The notes under the pieces are model-generated. The model did no database searches. It was not told the origin of the DNA and saw nothing but the letters and a program-made list of their open reading frames with translations. Shown one piece after another: positions 23,247 to 34,494 of a stretch of 64,000 nucleotides of DNA. Position 1 is the first letter of the stretch. Each line of letters begins with the position of its first letter. Origin of the DNA: Nitrospira sp. Its GTDB lineage: Bacteria > Nitrospirota > Nitrospiria > Nitrospirales > Nitrospiraceae. The DNA lies in NCBI GenBank assembly GCA_020846195.1, contig JADLEJ010000004.1, positions 124,001 to 188,000 on the forward strand. Reading direction: 5' to 3'. Made by a program: the position numbers and the translations under genes.

Positions 23247-25586
23247 TTATCCGGCTTCTCGATAGCCGCATTCCTCATTGCGGCATTGCACGCTTCGGCC
23301 AGCCTGCTTGCTCACTTTTTCAATGAGGAAGGGCGCCTGGCACGTCGGGCAGGCTTTATTGATGGGACGATCCCACAGCGCAAACTCGCACTTTGGGTAA
23401 TTGCTGCACGCAAAGAACGACCGCCCCTTCTTCGTGCGCTTCTGCACGAGATCTCCTCCGCAATCCGGTTGCGGGCATTTCACACCGAGCGCCAGCGGTT
23501 TCGTCGTCTTGCATTCCGGATAGGCCGAGCAGGCGATGAACTTGCCGAACCGGCCCGTCTTCACCACCATCGCGCTCCCGCACTTGTCGCACTTCTGGTC
23601 GGTGGTCAGTTCGATTTTAGGGACAATCTTGATCGTGCCGTCTTCGAGCTTCTGAAAGTTCTGCGTATTCTTGCAGGGCGGGTCCGCCTTGTAGGCCGGA
23701 CAGGCAAGAAACTTTCCGTTCCTGCCCCACTTGATCTCCATCATCTTGCCGCATTTTTCGCAGGGAATGTCCGTCGGCGGCTCAACCGTGTCTTTCGGGC
23801 CAGGAATCGTCTTCGCCAATTCCAGTTCTTTCGTGAACGGCGTATAGAAATCCCTGACCGCCGTCACCCAAGGCTTGCTTCCCTCTTCCACTTCATCCAG
23901 CTGCTCTTCGAGATGCGACGTAAAATCGACGTTGATCAGCTCGGGAAATCCCTTCATCAAATAGTCGTGCACCGTCTTGCCCGTCTCCGTCGGCACCAGC
24001 CGGCCTTCGGTCTTTTCGACATACTTGCGATCTTGGATCGTGGAGATAATCGCCGCATACGTCGAAGGACGCCCGATGCCCTTTTCTTCCAGCTCCTTGA
24101 TCAGCAGCGCTTCGTTATACCGGGGAGGCGGTTGGGTAAAGTGCTGCTTCGAGGTTAAGCCCAGAACCGATTCTCCCTCCTGCTGCACCAGGCGCAGCTG
24201 TTCCCCTTCGGACAACGCCGGGAGCTGGCGGTCGTTGTCGTCGTCCGCCTCCTGATCGGCTTTCGGCTTTTCGGTGGGCAGCTCCTTATCGACACCTTCC
24301 ATGTACACAATCGTGTGCCCAGGAAACTTGACGACCGTTCCGGTGGAACGAAAGATATACCGCTCCTGCGTCCCGACCGGCGCCGAGTCGATTCGGGTCA
24401 CATCGAGAATCGCCGGCACCATTTGCGACGCGATGAATCGATTCCAAATCAGCTTATAGAGATTGTACTGGTCCTGATCGAGGTACTGGCGGATCGATTC
24501 CGGATCGCGCGCCGCTGACGTTGGCCTGACCGCTTCGTGCGCTTCCTGCGCGGCCTTCGAGGTCTTGTAAATATTGGGCGTCGCCGGAAGATAGTCCGAC
24601 CCGAACCTGGCCTGGATAACGTCGCGCGCCTCCGTCATCGCCTCGTTCGAGATGCGAGGCGAGTCGGTTCGCATATAGGTAATGAGACCGGTCGTCCCTT
24701 CCGCGCCGATTTCCATCCCCTCATACAGCTGCTGCGCGAGCGTCATAGTTTTCTTGGGCGAGAAGTGCAGCTTCCGGGAAGCTTCCTGCTGAAGGCGGCT
24801 GGTGATGAACGGCGCGACGGGGTTTCGCTTCTTTTCGCGTCGCTCGATGGATTCGACGACAAAGGCCTTCCCTTGAATGCTCTCGACCACACGGGCAGCC
24901 TGCTCGCCATTCTCAATCGTAGCGGCCTCGCCGTTGATGCTCTGCAGCCTGGCTTCGAACGGCGGCGGATTGACGCCGGACAACAAGGCACCAATCGACC
25001 AATACTCTTCGGTTCTGAAGGCCTCGCGCTCGGCTTCGCGCTCGCAAATCAAGCGCATCGCGACCGACTGGACGCGCCCCATGCTGAGCCCGCGCCGGAC
25101 TTTATTCCACAGCAACTGACTGCCTTGATACCCGACGATGCGATCCAAAATCCGGCGCGCCTGCTGCGCGTTGACCAGATTCATATCGATCTCGCCGGGC
25201 GACTCCAGCGCGCGCTTCACCGCCGTCTTGGTGATCTCGTTGAACAGCACCCGGAAAATCTTTCCATCCTTCTTCTTTTTGGACTTGCCAAGCAGCTCCT
25301 GCTCTAAATGCCAGGCAATCGCCTCCCCTTCGCGATCGGGGTCCGGCGCCAGGAAAATCTTGTCAGCTTCTTCGGCTTTCTTCTTGATATCGGCGAGGAC
25401 TTTGGCCTTGCCCTTGATCGTCACGTACTGCGGCTCGAAATCGTGTTCGAGATCGACACCCAGCTTGCTCGTCGGGAGATCCTTGATATGGCCGACCGAG
25501 GCCATCACCGTATACCCGCGGCCCAGATATTTCGTAATCGTCCTCGCCTTGGTGGGCGACTCAACGATGATCAACGATTTCGCCAT
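23247..25586 (-). CDS. topA: DNA topoisomerase I
   Basis: Type IA topoisomerase of 779 residues that relaxes negative supercoils. The N-terminal Toprim domain begins SLIIVESPTKARTI, with the acidic motif DPDREGEAIAWHL. The catalytic Tyr is residue 304 in GLITYMRTDS. The C-terminal third carries four Cys4 zinc ribbons (CEKCG, CDKCG, CPQPDCGG and CPTCQ starts). ATG at 25586. It follows dprA by about 85 bases in the same direction, an order seen in many bacteria. Confidence 0.97.
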   Translation of the reverse strand: MAKSLIIVESPTKARTITKYLGRGYTVMASVGHIKDLPTSKLGVDLEHDFEPQYVTIKGKAKVLADIKKKAEEADKIFLAPDPDREGEAIAWHLEQELLGKSKKKKDGKIFRVLFNEITKTAVKRALESPGEIDMNLVNAQQARRILDRIVGYQGSQLLWNKVRRGLSMGRVQSVAMRLICEREAEREAFRTEEYWSIGALLSGVNPPPFEARLQSINGEAATIENGEQAARVVESIQGKAFVVESIERREKKRNPVAPFITSRLQQEASRKLHFSPKKTMTLAQQLYEGMEIGAEGTTGLITYMRTDSPRISNEAMTEARDVIQARFGSDYLPATPNIYKTSKAAQEAHEAVRPTSAARDPESIRQYLDQDQYNLYKLIWNRFIASQMVPAILDVTRIDSAPVGTQERYIFRSTGTVVKFPGHTIVYMEGVDKELPTEKPKADQEADDDNDRQLPALSEGEQLRLVQQEGESVLGLTSKQHFTQPPPRYNEALLIKELEEKGIGRPSTYAAIISTIQDRKYVEKTEGRLVPTETGKTVHDYLMKGFPELINVDFTSHLEEQLDEVEEGSKPWVTAVRDFYTPFTKELELAKTIPGPKDTVEPPTDIPCEKCGKMMEIKWGRNGKFLACPAYKADPPCKNTQNFQKLEDGTIKIVPKIELTTDQKCDKCGSAMVVKTGRFGKFIACSAYPECKTTKPLALGVKCPQPDCGGDLVQKRTKKGRSFFACSNYPKCEFALWDRPINKACPTCQAPFLIEKVSKQAGRSVQCRNEECGYREAG

Positions 25587-25671
25587 AACGTCTCCATCTC
25601 CAGATAACCCTCATTCCCTTCACGTACCAAACTTTTTCTCATCCTGCAACTGGAATGCGCCCAGCCACGGG

Positions 25672-26793
25672 TCAGCGGCGCACATAGTGCGGACCAGGAA
25701 GCTGCCGCACATACCCGCGAAGCTCCAGCACCAGCACCGCCGCCGCGACCTGCGCGGCGCTGAGTCCCGTCCGCTCGATCACCGCATCCACCGATTGCGC
25801 CTCAGCGGTCAGCATCTCGTAAATGCGTTGCTCATCCGGAGCCAGCCGTTCGTCGCGCGCCGGCGCAGTCATCGCTTCCACTGTCGCACGGGCACGGAAC
25901 GCCGGTTCGACTTGCGGCAGCAGCTCTTCCATCATATCCGCCGCACAGTCGACTAGTTTCGCCCCGGCTTTGATCAGCCCATTCGATCCGCGACAGCGGG
26001 CTTCTTTGACCGAGCCTGGCAGGGCAAAGACTTCGCGCCCTTGCTCCAATGCCAGCTTGGCCGTAATGAGCGAGCCGCTGTTCATCGCCGCCTCCGCCAC
26101 CAGCACTCCAATCGACAGGCCGCTGATAATCCGGTTCCGCCTTGGGAAATGATGGCTCTGCGGCGGCGCGCCCATCGGAAGTTCCGTCAGCACCGCGCCA
26201 TGTTCCTCGATCTGCGCACGCAGCCGGTCATGTTCAGGCGGATAGGTCTGATCCACGCCGCAGCCGAGCACCGCGATCGTGCGGCCCTGACCAGCGAGCG
26301 CGCCGCGATGCGCCGCCGCGTCGATCCCACGCGCCATTCCGCTAACGATGGTCCATCCGCTTCGAGCCAGCGCTTCCGCAATCTCTTCCGTGCTGGCCCG
26401 TCCAGCCTGAGAAGCCGACCGTCCGCCGACAATCGCGACAGCCATGCCGTCTTGCTCATGAAGCGAGCCAGTGTAATACAGCAGCGGCGGCGGATCGTGA
26501 ATCATCCTGAGCCGCTTCGGATACGAGGGATCGGTCAGCGCGAGGACATGAATGCCGAGCTGTTCAACCAGCTTCACCTGGCGATCAATCAGATGCCGAA
26601 CTTGGGCCGACGGCCTCCGGCCGATCGCCTCGGCGAGGTCAGCGCTGCATCCAACCCGAATCAGGTCTTCCAGCGGAGCCGCCAACGCTTGTGCCGGAGA
26701 ACCGCACGCGCGGACCAATTTCATGAGGGTGCGGTCACCGACCCCGTCGATCGATTGCAGGAGAAGCCACGACGTCAGTTGAGTGGAATCCAT
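25672..26793 (-). CDS. dprA: DNA-processing protein DprA
   Basis: Cytosolic protein that protects incoming single-stranded DNA and loads RecA in natural transformation. An N-terminal helix-hairpin-like region (SIDGVGDRTLMKLV) is followed by the Rossmann core with VAIVGGRSASQAG, SGMARGIDAAAH and AVLGCGVDQTYP, and a C-terminal winged helix (about residues 300-368). I use the ATG at 26793 (373 residues); a GTG five codons earlier (26808) is possible. It lies between RNase G/E and topA on the same strand. Confidence 0.94.
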   Translation of the reverse strand: MDSTQLTSWLLLQSIDGVGDRTLMKLVRACGSPAQALAAPLEDLIRVGCSADLAEAIGRRPSAQVRHLIDRQVKLVEQLGIHVLALTDPSYPKRLRMIHDPPPLLYYTGSLHEQDGMAVAIVGGRSASQAGRASTEEIAEALARSGWTIVSGMARGIDAAAHRGALAGQGRTIAVLGCGVDQTYPPEHDRLRAQIEEHGAVLTELPMGAPPQSHHFPRRNRIISGLSIGVLVAEAAMNSGSLITAKLALEQGREVFALPGSVKEARCRGSNGLIKAGAKLVDCAADMMEELLPQVEPAFRARATVEAMTAPARDERLAPDEQRIYEMLTAEAQSVDAVIERTGLSAAQVAAAVLVLELRGYVRQLPGPHYVRR

Positions 26794-26854
26794 GCGACAG
26801 GTCCGCACCGGAGCACCGCCTGAGGCTGAATACGGAGACGACGCACCCTACTTC

Positions 26855-28369
26855 CTATAAGGTGACGAGATCGTACTGTTCCAGATGCAGCTGACTGTCC
26901 GACGTCACAATGATCTTCGCCGAACACTCCCGCTCCAGCATCTCCACCCCTTGACGTTCTTCATCCTGGAGCAACCCTGCCACGCTCGGGTGGGCGCCGA
27001 TGACAATCCGTTGCTTTTCCCCCGCCTCGCCGATCTTGCGGATCTCGCGGAAGATCTCGTACGCCACGGTCGTCGGAGATTTGGTGTAGCCGCGGCCGTC
27101 GCAATAATGGCACGGCTCGGACAGAGAGCGGAGCAGATCCTCACGCACCCGTTCGCGGGAAATTTCAATCAGCCCCAGATCGGAAATCCTCGAAATTCTC
27201 GTCCGCGCTTTGTCCGACGCCATCGCATCCACCAGCGCGTGATAAACCTTCTCCCGGTTCTTTTCCCGCTCCATGTCGATAAAGTCGACGATGATGATGC
27301 CGCCAATCCCGCGGAGCTTCATCTGGTAGGCCACTTCCTTGGCCGCTTCCAGATTGTTCCGGAGAATCGTCTCTTCCTGATCGCGCTTGCCGACAAACCG
27401 CCCCGTATTGACGTCGATGACCGTCATCGCCTCGGCATGATCGATCACCAAGTGGCCGCCGGACTTCAGCCAGACTCTCCGGCTCGTCGCGCGCGTGATC
27501 TCTTGCTCGATGCCCAGATGATCGAACAGGCTTTCATCCTTGTCGTAGAACTGGATGCGGGAGGTCTGCTCCGGGGAAAACCGCTGCACGAAATCCCGCA
27601 CCGCCTCATACTCCTGCCGTGAATCGATCCACAGCCGGTCCACTTTTTTCCCGAACAAATCCCGCACCACGCGAAAGCTGAGGCTCAGATCCGTATGCAA
27701 CAACGCCGGCGCGGCCAGCCGCTCGCGATTGGTCAAAATGTCCTGCCACAGCACATGCAGGAAATCCACGTCGGACTTCAGTTCGTCTTCTTTGACGCCT
27801 TCGCTGACCGTGCGAACAATGTAGCCACAGCCTGGGCGCCGCACCCGGCGCATAATGTCTTTCAAGCGGGCACGCTCCTCGTCCTTTGCGATGCGGCGGG
27901 AGACCCCGATGTGCTCGACGTTCGGCATGAACACCAGGTAGCGGCCGGGAAGCGACACATACGTCGTCACGCGCGGCCCCTTCGTCCCGATCGGGCCTTT
28001 CGAGATCTGGACCATCAACTCCTGCCCCTCGGTCAGCAACTGCTCGATGGGCTTGGCGCTCTGGCGTTTCGGCCGGAGCATGTCCGCGTCCTTATCGTCA
28101 TCGTCGTCGGCCGCATCGACCAGCGTATCCCCCGGCTCGGCTTCTTCCGAGAGATCGGACACGTGCATGAACGCGGCTTTGTCCAAGCCGATGTCCACAA
28201 ACGCCGCCTGCATGCCCGGCAACACCTTGGCGACCTTCCCCTTGTACACATTCCCGACGAAATCCTTATGCTTGGCCCGGTCCCCGAATAAGTCGGTCAC
28301 CACGCCGCCATCCAACACCGCCACGCGGGTTTCTTCCCGCGCGACCGAAATCGCAATCTCAATTCCCAT
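26855..28369 (-). CDS. rng: Ribonuclease E/G family protein
   Basis: 504-residue single-strand endoribonuclease for mRNA decay and rRNA processing. The S1 domain (residues ~35-130) has an acidic insertion of seven or so Asp/Lys residues (residues ~84-95). The catalytic DNase-I-like part is followed by the Zn-link, seen as CHYCDGRG. No long RNase E-type C-terminal scaffold is present, so it is closer to RNase G. The ATG at 28369 follows AAAGGAGTAGTT, the same ribosome site as rpoD. It is downstream of rodA and upstream of dprA. Confidence 0.93.
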   Translation of the reverse strand: MGIEIAISVAREETRVAVLDGGVVTDLFGDRAKHKDFVGNVYKGKVAKVLPGMQAAFVDIGLDKAAFMHVSDLSEEAEPGDTLVDAADDDDDKDADMLRPKRQSAKPIEQLLTEGQELMVQISKGPIGTKGPRVTTYVSLPGRYLVFMPNVEHIGVSRRIAKDEERARLKDIMRRVRRPGCGYIVRTVSEGVKEDELKSDVDFLHVLWQDILTNRERLAAPALLHTDLSLSFRVVRDLFGKKVDRLWIDSRQEYEAVRDFVQRFSPEQTSRIQFYDKDESLFDHLGIEQEITRATSRRVWLKSGGHLVIDHAEAMTVIDVNTGRFVGKRDQEETILRNNLEAAKEVAYQMKLRGIGGIIIVDFIDMEREKNREKVYHALVDAMASDKARTRISRISDLGLIEISRERVREDLLRSLSEPCHYCDGRGYTKSPTTVAYEIFREIRKIGEAGEKQRIVIGAHPSVAGLLQDEERQGVEMLERECSAKIIVTSDSQLHLEQYDLVTL

Positions 28370-28531
28370 AACTACTCCTTTAATCTGCGAGCCCTGGCAC
28401 GACGCAATGGGCGACGGACGCGGGCGCAAAGCCCAGGTCCATCACATCCACCATCCACGCCGCATCCCAGCGACTCAACATCACTCTTCACCGCATTCCA
28501 CTCATCACACTGCGCAACAGGCATGCTCGAC

Positions 28532-29653
28532 TCAGTAGAACAAGCTCAACCGTCTTCGTTTGACGTTCAACAGCAACCCCAAGGAGGCCATTGTCATCAC
28601 CGTGGCGCTGCCGCCGTAGCTCATCAAGGGCAGCGGAATCCCGACGATGGGAAACATCCCGGCCGTCATGCCGATATTCACCACGACGCAGAAACACAGC
28701 ATGGCGACGATCCCGGCGGCCAGCAACGCTCCTAATTGATCTTTTGCCTTCGACGCGATCTCCAGAGAGAGCCAGATCAACGCGACAAACAGCACTAACA
28801 ACAACAAAACGCCCAGAAATCCCCACTCTTCCGCATAGACGGCAAACACAAAGTCTGTATGGCCTTCCGGGAGGAACTTCAGCTGGCTTTGCGTTCCCCC
28901 GTAGAGTCCTTTTCCCATCAGTTCTCCGGATCCGATTGCAATCCTGGACTGGAGGGCGTGATATCCCTTTCCTCCCGGATCGTAGTCTGGATCGACGAAG
29001 GCCATAATGCGCTGTCGCTGATAATCATGCAAGGACCCCCACACCCCTTCCCAGGCGAACGGGAACAACATGACAATGAGAAGGAGAATGACGCCCAGCG
29101 CCTTCGACCGCACACCGACCATCAACAGCATCGCCGCGTAGACGGCGACGAAGCTCAATCCGCTACCCAAATCGGGCTGTTTGAGGATCAACACCAGCCC
29201 GGGGAACATCAGCATCCCCGGCATAATGACCCGTTGCAACCACCCTACCCTGGGAGCCTTCGAATAGTAATGCGCCAAGACCAGAATCAGCACCAGCTTC
29301 GCAAATTCGGACGGCTGAAAGCTGAACGGGCCCAGCGCAATCCAGCGCTGCGCGCCCTTGCTCGTCCGCCCGTCGAACAACACAAACGCCAGCATCAGCA
29401 GCACGACTCCATACAGCGGATAGGCCAGCCGCGCGATCCGGTGATAGTCGGAGACCAACATGAAGATGAATGCCGCGCTGCCCATGACAATCCAGGCCAT
29501 CTGCTTGACGTAATAGGGCGCGAGACCCGCCTGCTGGCTGTGCGTCACACTATGAATCGACAGCACACCGATTCCAAGAATCGCGAACACGAGCGCGAGA
29601 AAGCGATAGTCGAAACTATCGAGGCCTCGGTTATCGATCAGACGATCAATCAT
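28532..29653 (-). CDS. rodA: Rod-shape SEDS peptidoglycan polymerase RodA
   Basis: Integral membrane glycosyltransferase of 373 residues with about ten helices that polymerises lipid II in the elongasome. Family signatures include QWIALGPFSFQPSEFAKL (seen as RWIALGPFSFQPSEFAKL), and the later block LPEGHTDFVFAVYAEEWGF with the conserved acidic residues. ATG at 29653. It follows the PBP2 gene by about 35 bases, as in the standard mreBCD-mrdA-rodA order. Confidence 0.96.
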   Translation of the reverse strand: MIDRLIDNRGLDSFDYRFLALVFAILGIGVLSIHSVTHSQQAGLAPYYVKQMAWIVMGSAAFIFMLVSDYHRIARLAYPLYGVVLLMLAFVLFDGRTSKGAQRWIALGPFSFQPSEFAKLVLILVLAHYYSKAPRVGWLQRVIMPGMLMFPGLVLILKQPDLGSGLSFVAVYAAMLLMVGVRSKALGVILLLIVMLFPFAWEGVWGSLHDYQRQRIMAFVDPDYDPGGKGYHALQSRIAIGSGELMGKGLYGGTQSQLKFLPEGHTDFVFAVYAEEWGFLGVLLLLVLFVALIWLSLEIASKAKDQLGALLAAGIVAMLCFCVVVNIGMTAGMFPIVGIPLPLMSYGGSATVMTMASLGLLLNVKRRRLSLFY

Positions 29654-29687
29654 AACGATTCACACCTGCACCCAGTGGCCTGCCCCG

Positions 29688-31526
29688 CTACGATTGCGGG
29701 GCAACCGCCGGCTCCTGCGCGCGCAGCTTCATATAGGTCTCAATCACTTCTTTGGCCAGCGGCGCCGCCGCCGACCCGCCGTGCCCCATATGCTCGGCCA
29801 GCACGGCCACCGCAATCTTTGGAGACTCCACCGGCGCAAAGGCGACAAACCAGGCATGGTCGCGAAACTTCTTGGGAATGTCTTTCTCGGCCTTCTTTTC
29901 TTTTCCCAAGGCCGCAACTTGCGCTGTCCCGGTCTTCCCCCCGATCGTCACGATCGAAGACTTCGCGCGCGTCGCCGTCCCTTCCGTGACAACTGCTGCC
30001 AGCGCCTCTTTAATGATCCGGAAGGTTTCCGGTTTGGCATGGGCCTTCCCTCGCGCCACCGCCGGCATCTCCTGTAAGTTTCCTGTGGTGCGATCCATGA
30101 TGGCCTGCACCAAGCGCGGACGATAACTGACCCCGTCGTTGGCCACGGTGCCGATCATGCTGGCCATTTGCAAAGGCGTCACCGTCACATAGCCCTGCCC
30201 GATGGCGGCGGAAATCGTCTCACCCGGCAGCCAGGCTTCTTTTTTCACTTTCAGCTTCCAGGCCATGGATGGAATCGACCCCACACGCTCGGAAGGCAAT
30301 TCAATGCCGGTCTCGCGCCCAAGACCGAAGTCCTTGGCATACTCCGCCATGGTATCGATCCCCATCCGTTGTCCGATGGTGTAAAAATACACATCGCAGG
30401 ACTGGACCAGCGCCTTGTGCAGATCGACAGACCCGTGCCCGGTCGCCTTCCAATCGTGATACACGCGCTTGCCGAATTGGTATCCGCCCGTACAGAGCAC
30501 GGAGCTTGACGGCGACATGGTATTGGATTCCAAGGCCGCGACGGCCATCGGCACTTTGAACGTGGACCCAGGGGGATATTGTCCTTGGGACGCGCGATTA
30601 TTGAGCGGGCGCCGCTCGTCCTGGACAATTTCCACCCACTGCTTGGGCGTGAGTTCCCGCGACATGACATTCGGATCGAAACCCGGACGGCTCGCCATCG
30701 CCAGGACGTCGCCGCTCGTCGGATCCAAGGCGACAATCGCGCCGGATTCTTCTCCCAGCAATTCCTCTGCCACCTTCTGCAGGGTAATATCGATGGTGAG
30801 ATAGAGATCGTTTCCGGCAAGCGGCTTATCGACCGACACCGTTCGCTTCTCATGCCCCAAGGCGTCCACTTCGACGCTTTTTTGCCCGGCCTGGCCGCGC
30901 ACATGGCGGTCGAACGATTTCTCCACGCCATACTGCCCGACCACACTGCCCTGATGAAGGTCCGCGAATTCAGGCTTTTCGAGCTGTTCAGGGGAAATTT
31001 CCCCGACATAGCCAAGAAGGTGCGCGGCGGCCATGCCGCCGGGATAGTTCCGTTGCGACTCGACTTGAATCATGACGCCCGGAAGGTCGAGCCGGTGGGA
31101 CTCAATCACCGTGGCATCGCGCAGGGTCAATCGATCTTTGACTTTTTTCGGCAGCATCTTGCTGCCACGCACCGCCAGTTTTTTCCGGATCATGGCCGGA
31201 TCGAGTCCAAGCAAGTCCGCCAGCTTCTGGATCAACCCCTCCCGGTCCTTGACGTCTTCCAAGGTGACATAGAGACTAAAGCTCGGCACGTTGTTCGCCA
31301 GCAAGACTCCGTGGCGATCGTAGATCAGGCCTCTGGCCGGTTCCAGCAGCACAGACCGGGTGCGATTATTCTCCGAGAGGTCGCGGTAGTACGGCCCTTC
31401 ACGAATCTGCAGATGCCACAACCGCACCGCCAGGAGTCCAACAACCAGGAGCAACCCCACACGCAGCAACACCAGCCGCCGCTGTAATTCTCCAAGTTCA
31501 GACTCATGGGTCCCACTAATCGCCAC
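29688..31526 (-). CDS. mrdA: Penicillin-binding protein 2 (elongasome transpeptidase)
   Basis: Class B PBP of 612 residues that cross-links new side-wall peptidoglycan with RodA. One N-terminal membrane helix (residues ~20-38) anchors it; the dimerisation domain spans ~60-230. The transpeptidase has the active Ser321 in STFK (S321, K324), the second motif SCD at 376-378 and KTG at 531-533. It starts at a GTG with AGGAG upstream, 8 bases after mreD. Order mreB-mreC-mreD-mrdA-rodA is the standard elongasome operon. Confidence 0.96.
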   Translation of the reverse strand: MAISGTHESELGELQRRLVLLRVGLLLVVGLLAVRLWHLQIREGPYYRDLSENNRTRSVLLEPARGLIYDRHGVLLANNVPSFSLYVTLEDVKDREGLIQKLADLLGLDPAMIRKKLAVRGSKMLPKKVKDRLTLRDATVIESHRLDLPGVMIQVESQRNYPGGMAAAHLLGYVGEISPEQLEKPEFADLHQGSVVGQYGVEKSFDRHVRGQAGQKSVEVDALGHEKRTVSVDKPLAGNDLYLTIDITLQKVAEELLGEESGAIVALDPTSGDVLAMASRPGFDPNVMSRELTPKQWVEIVQDERRPLNNRASQGQYPPGSTFKVPMAVAALESNTMSPSSSVLCTGGYQFGKRVYHDWKATGHGSVDLHKALVQSCDVYFYTIGQRMGIDTMAEYAKDFGLGRETGIELPSERVGSIPSMAWKLKVKKEAWLPGETISAAIGQGYVTVTPLQMASMIGTVANDGVSYRPRLVQAIMDRTTGNLQEMPAVARGKAHAKPETFRIIKEALAAVVTEGTATRAKSSIVTIGGKTGTAQVAALGKEKKAEKDIPKKFRDHAWFVAFAPVESPKIAVAVLAEHMGHGGSAAAPLAKEVIETYMKLRAQEPAVAPQS

Positions 31527-31534
31527 GGTAACTC

Positions 31535-32035
31535 CTAGACCTCTCGCCCCTCTGCCAGCCGGTCAAGATTCACCCGGCTCCAGATCACCCAATAACACAG
31601 GCCGCCGACCACCGCATCGAAACAGGCTTGCGGCATCAGAATCGTCCGAATCATCCACCAGCTATCTTGCTGATCGTTCGGTTTGAGCGACCACATCGTC
31701 ATCAGGCTTGCAACGGTCGATGCGACAACCAGGCCGCCGATCAGCACCAACGGAGTAACCTGCGCCACCTGGCGGCCGGCCAGTCCAGCAAGAAATCCCA
31801 CCGCTCCCTTGGCCACCATGCTTGTCCCCAGATCGACGGCGGAAAATAAACTCATGGCCCACCCCATGAACAGCCCGACCAGCAACCCTTCCAATTCACC
31901 GGCCAGCAGGCCGATCAGGCAGACCGCCACAAGCCCGATGTCCGGCTTAACCCCCCACACGCTGATATAGGGAAGCATCGTGATCTGCACTGCCACCAGG
32001 GCCGCCACCGCACAAACATACACGACAATCTTCAC
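31535..32035 (-). CDS. mreD: Rod-shape-determining protein MreD
   Basis: 166-residue inner-membrane protein with four to six hydrophobic helices, e.g. VAALVAVQITMLPYI and IGLVAVCLIGLLAGE. It is part of the elongasome that links cytosolic MreB to cell-wall synthesis. Its GTG start overlaps the mreC stop as GTGA. It shows the usual weak sequence conservation; the call rests on topology and position. Confidence 0.9.
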   Translation of the reverse strand: MKIVVYVCAVAALVAVQITMLPYISVWGVKPDIGLVAVCLIGLLAGELEGLLVGLFMGWAMSLFSAVDLGTSMVAKGAVGFLAGLAGRQVAQVTPLVLIGGLVVASTVASLMTMWSLKPNDQQDSWWMIRTILMPQACFDAVVGGLCYWVIWSRVNLDRLAEGREV

Positions 32036-32910
32036 AGCTTGGCTTTCGGAAGAAGCTCGTCGCTCTTTCCGTCCTCACCGGGAATATAGGGAGACTGAAT
32101 GACCAGCACCTCTTCGACGCGGTTCACATCGACTTCCGGGCGCAATTCCGCCGATTGAAACAACGCGCCTTCCTCTTTGCCGATGGTGGTAATGGTGCCG
32201 ATAGCGAGTCCGCGCGGAAAGCCACCGACGAGTCCGGAGGTCACCACGCGATCGCCTGCGCGCACATTCGACAGCAAGGGAATGTATTTGAGCCGCGCCA
32301 AACCCGGGGTCGTCCCTTCGACAATCCCCTCATCTCGCGTGCGTTGAATCAGCCCCGCAATGGCATTATTGGGATCGGACACCAAGAGCACGACCGCGGT
32401 CGCCATCGTCGTTTTCACCACTCGCCCGACCACGCCGACAGAGGTCACAACCCCCATGTCCGCCTCTATCCCGTCCGCGCTTCCCTTATTCAGAAGAATA
32501 GTCCGATGCCAATTGCCCGTATCGCGGCCAATAACCTGCGCGGCGATCATGGTCGGGAGCGCCTGCGCCTTGAATTCCAGCAAGGCCGTTAACCGATCCG
32601 TCGCCGACGCGGACTCGCGCAATTGACTGTTTTGCCCTTGCAGCAATTCAAGCTCTTTGCGCAATTGCCGATTCTCGTCTTCCACATCCTGCAAGGCCAC
32701 GTAATGGCTCCAGGTCTCTCCGATGCCCTCTTGCACCGAAGCCACCAGGCGGATCGGCCAGCTAAGCACCCACCCGACCGGGCCGCCGATCTCTTGGAAA
32801 AGAGCCTGAAGTTGCTGCGGAAGCAAGAAGAAACCGAGGAGGATAGCGAACAAGACTCCGAGGGCAAGACGCCGCGCGCCGTATGATGAACGAAAATTGG
32901 CCATCCGCAT
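32032..32910 (-). CDS. mreC: Rod-shape-determining protein MreC
   Basis: 292 residues: short cytosolic tip, one membrane helix (residues ~14-33), a coiled coil (about 60-110, LQDVEDENRQLRKELELLQ) and two periplasmic beta domains. It scaffolds the elongasome and activates PBP2. Translation is coupled to mreD by a four-base overlap. ATG at 32910; an ATG two codons later (32904) is an alternative. It lies 15 bases after mreB. Confidence 0.94.
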   Translation of the reverse strand: MRMANFRSSYGARRLALGVLFAILLGFFLLPQQLQALFQEIGGPVGWVLSWPIRLVASVQEGIGETWSHYVALQDVEDENRQLRKELELLQGQNSQLRESASATDRLTALLEFKAQALPTMIAAQVIGRDTGNWHRTILLNKGSADGIEADMGVVTSVGVVGRVVKTTMATAVVLLVSDPNNAIAGLIQRTRDEGIVEGTTPGLARLKYIPLLSNVRAGDRVVTSGLVGGFPRGLAIGTITTIGKEEGALFQSAELRPEVDVNRVEEVLVIQSPYIPGEDGKSDELLPKAKL

Positions 32911-32925
32911 GGGAAGGACGGAACC

Positions 32926-33990
<1,065 letters not shown>

Positions 33991-34035
33991 TCATGAACTC
34001 GCTTCGCGCTGCGCGAGTCCCTCGCTATTCATAAT

Positions 34036-34494
34036 TTAGTCGGGCACTACCAACTGGCCTGCATCCAAAACCTGGGTACGCGCAACCTCGTCGCCAAGGC
34101 GCCGTCCATGCTCATTGCCGACAATCAAGACACTTTCAAATGCCAATACGGCCACGGACCCAATCCACCCGACATACGGCACCGCAAACAGCAACTGGGC
34201 TGCGCCGAATGGCAAATTCCGAATAATCGATTCACGAAATCCGGCCGTCTCACGAATATCGAGACGCATGGTCTGCAAACCCACCAACCGCTTCCCGATA
34301 CTTCTCCCGCCCGCAAACCCGTCCGCAATCAGAATATAGGCGAGTCCGGACAGAAACCCAACCGGCGGGGCAACCTCATCAGCGGCCACGACAATGAACA
34401 CATCGATGAGCTTCGCAATAAATCGATTGAGCACATACGCCTTGGGATAGACGGCCCCTTCGATGAGCTTCGCGGCAGACCCTGCCCCTATCAA
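34036..34494 (-). CDS. RDD-family membrane protein
   Basis: 152-residue inner-membrane protein with about three hydrophobic segments. The RDD hallmark is present in the N-terminal part (AKLIDVFIVVA) and at GRSIGKRLVGLQTMRLD, with the family's Arg and Asp residues. Its role is unknown; some RDD proteins act in Na+/H+ transport. It is 60 bases upstream of mreB on the same strand and may share its transcript. The 34495-34777 gap is AT-rich, fits a divergent promoter region, and holds no gene I can see. Confidence 0.8.
   Translation of the reverse strand: MIGAGSAAKLIEGAVYPKAYVLNRFIAKLIDVFIVVAADEVAPPVGFLSGLAYILIADGFAGGRSIGKRLVGLQTMRLDIRETAGFRESIIRNLPFGAAQLLFAVPYVGWIGSVAVLAFESVLIVGNEHGRRLGDEVARTQVLDAGQLVVPD

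Noticed and set aside
23061..24158. 365-residue plus-strand open frame
   Set aside because: Antisense to the topA zinc-ribbon region; no homology that I recognise.
28859..29989. 376-residue plus-strand open frame
   Set aside because: Antisense to rodA and mrdA; Gln/His-rich shadow composition.
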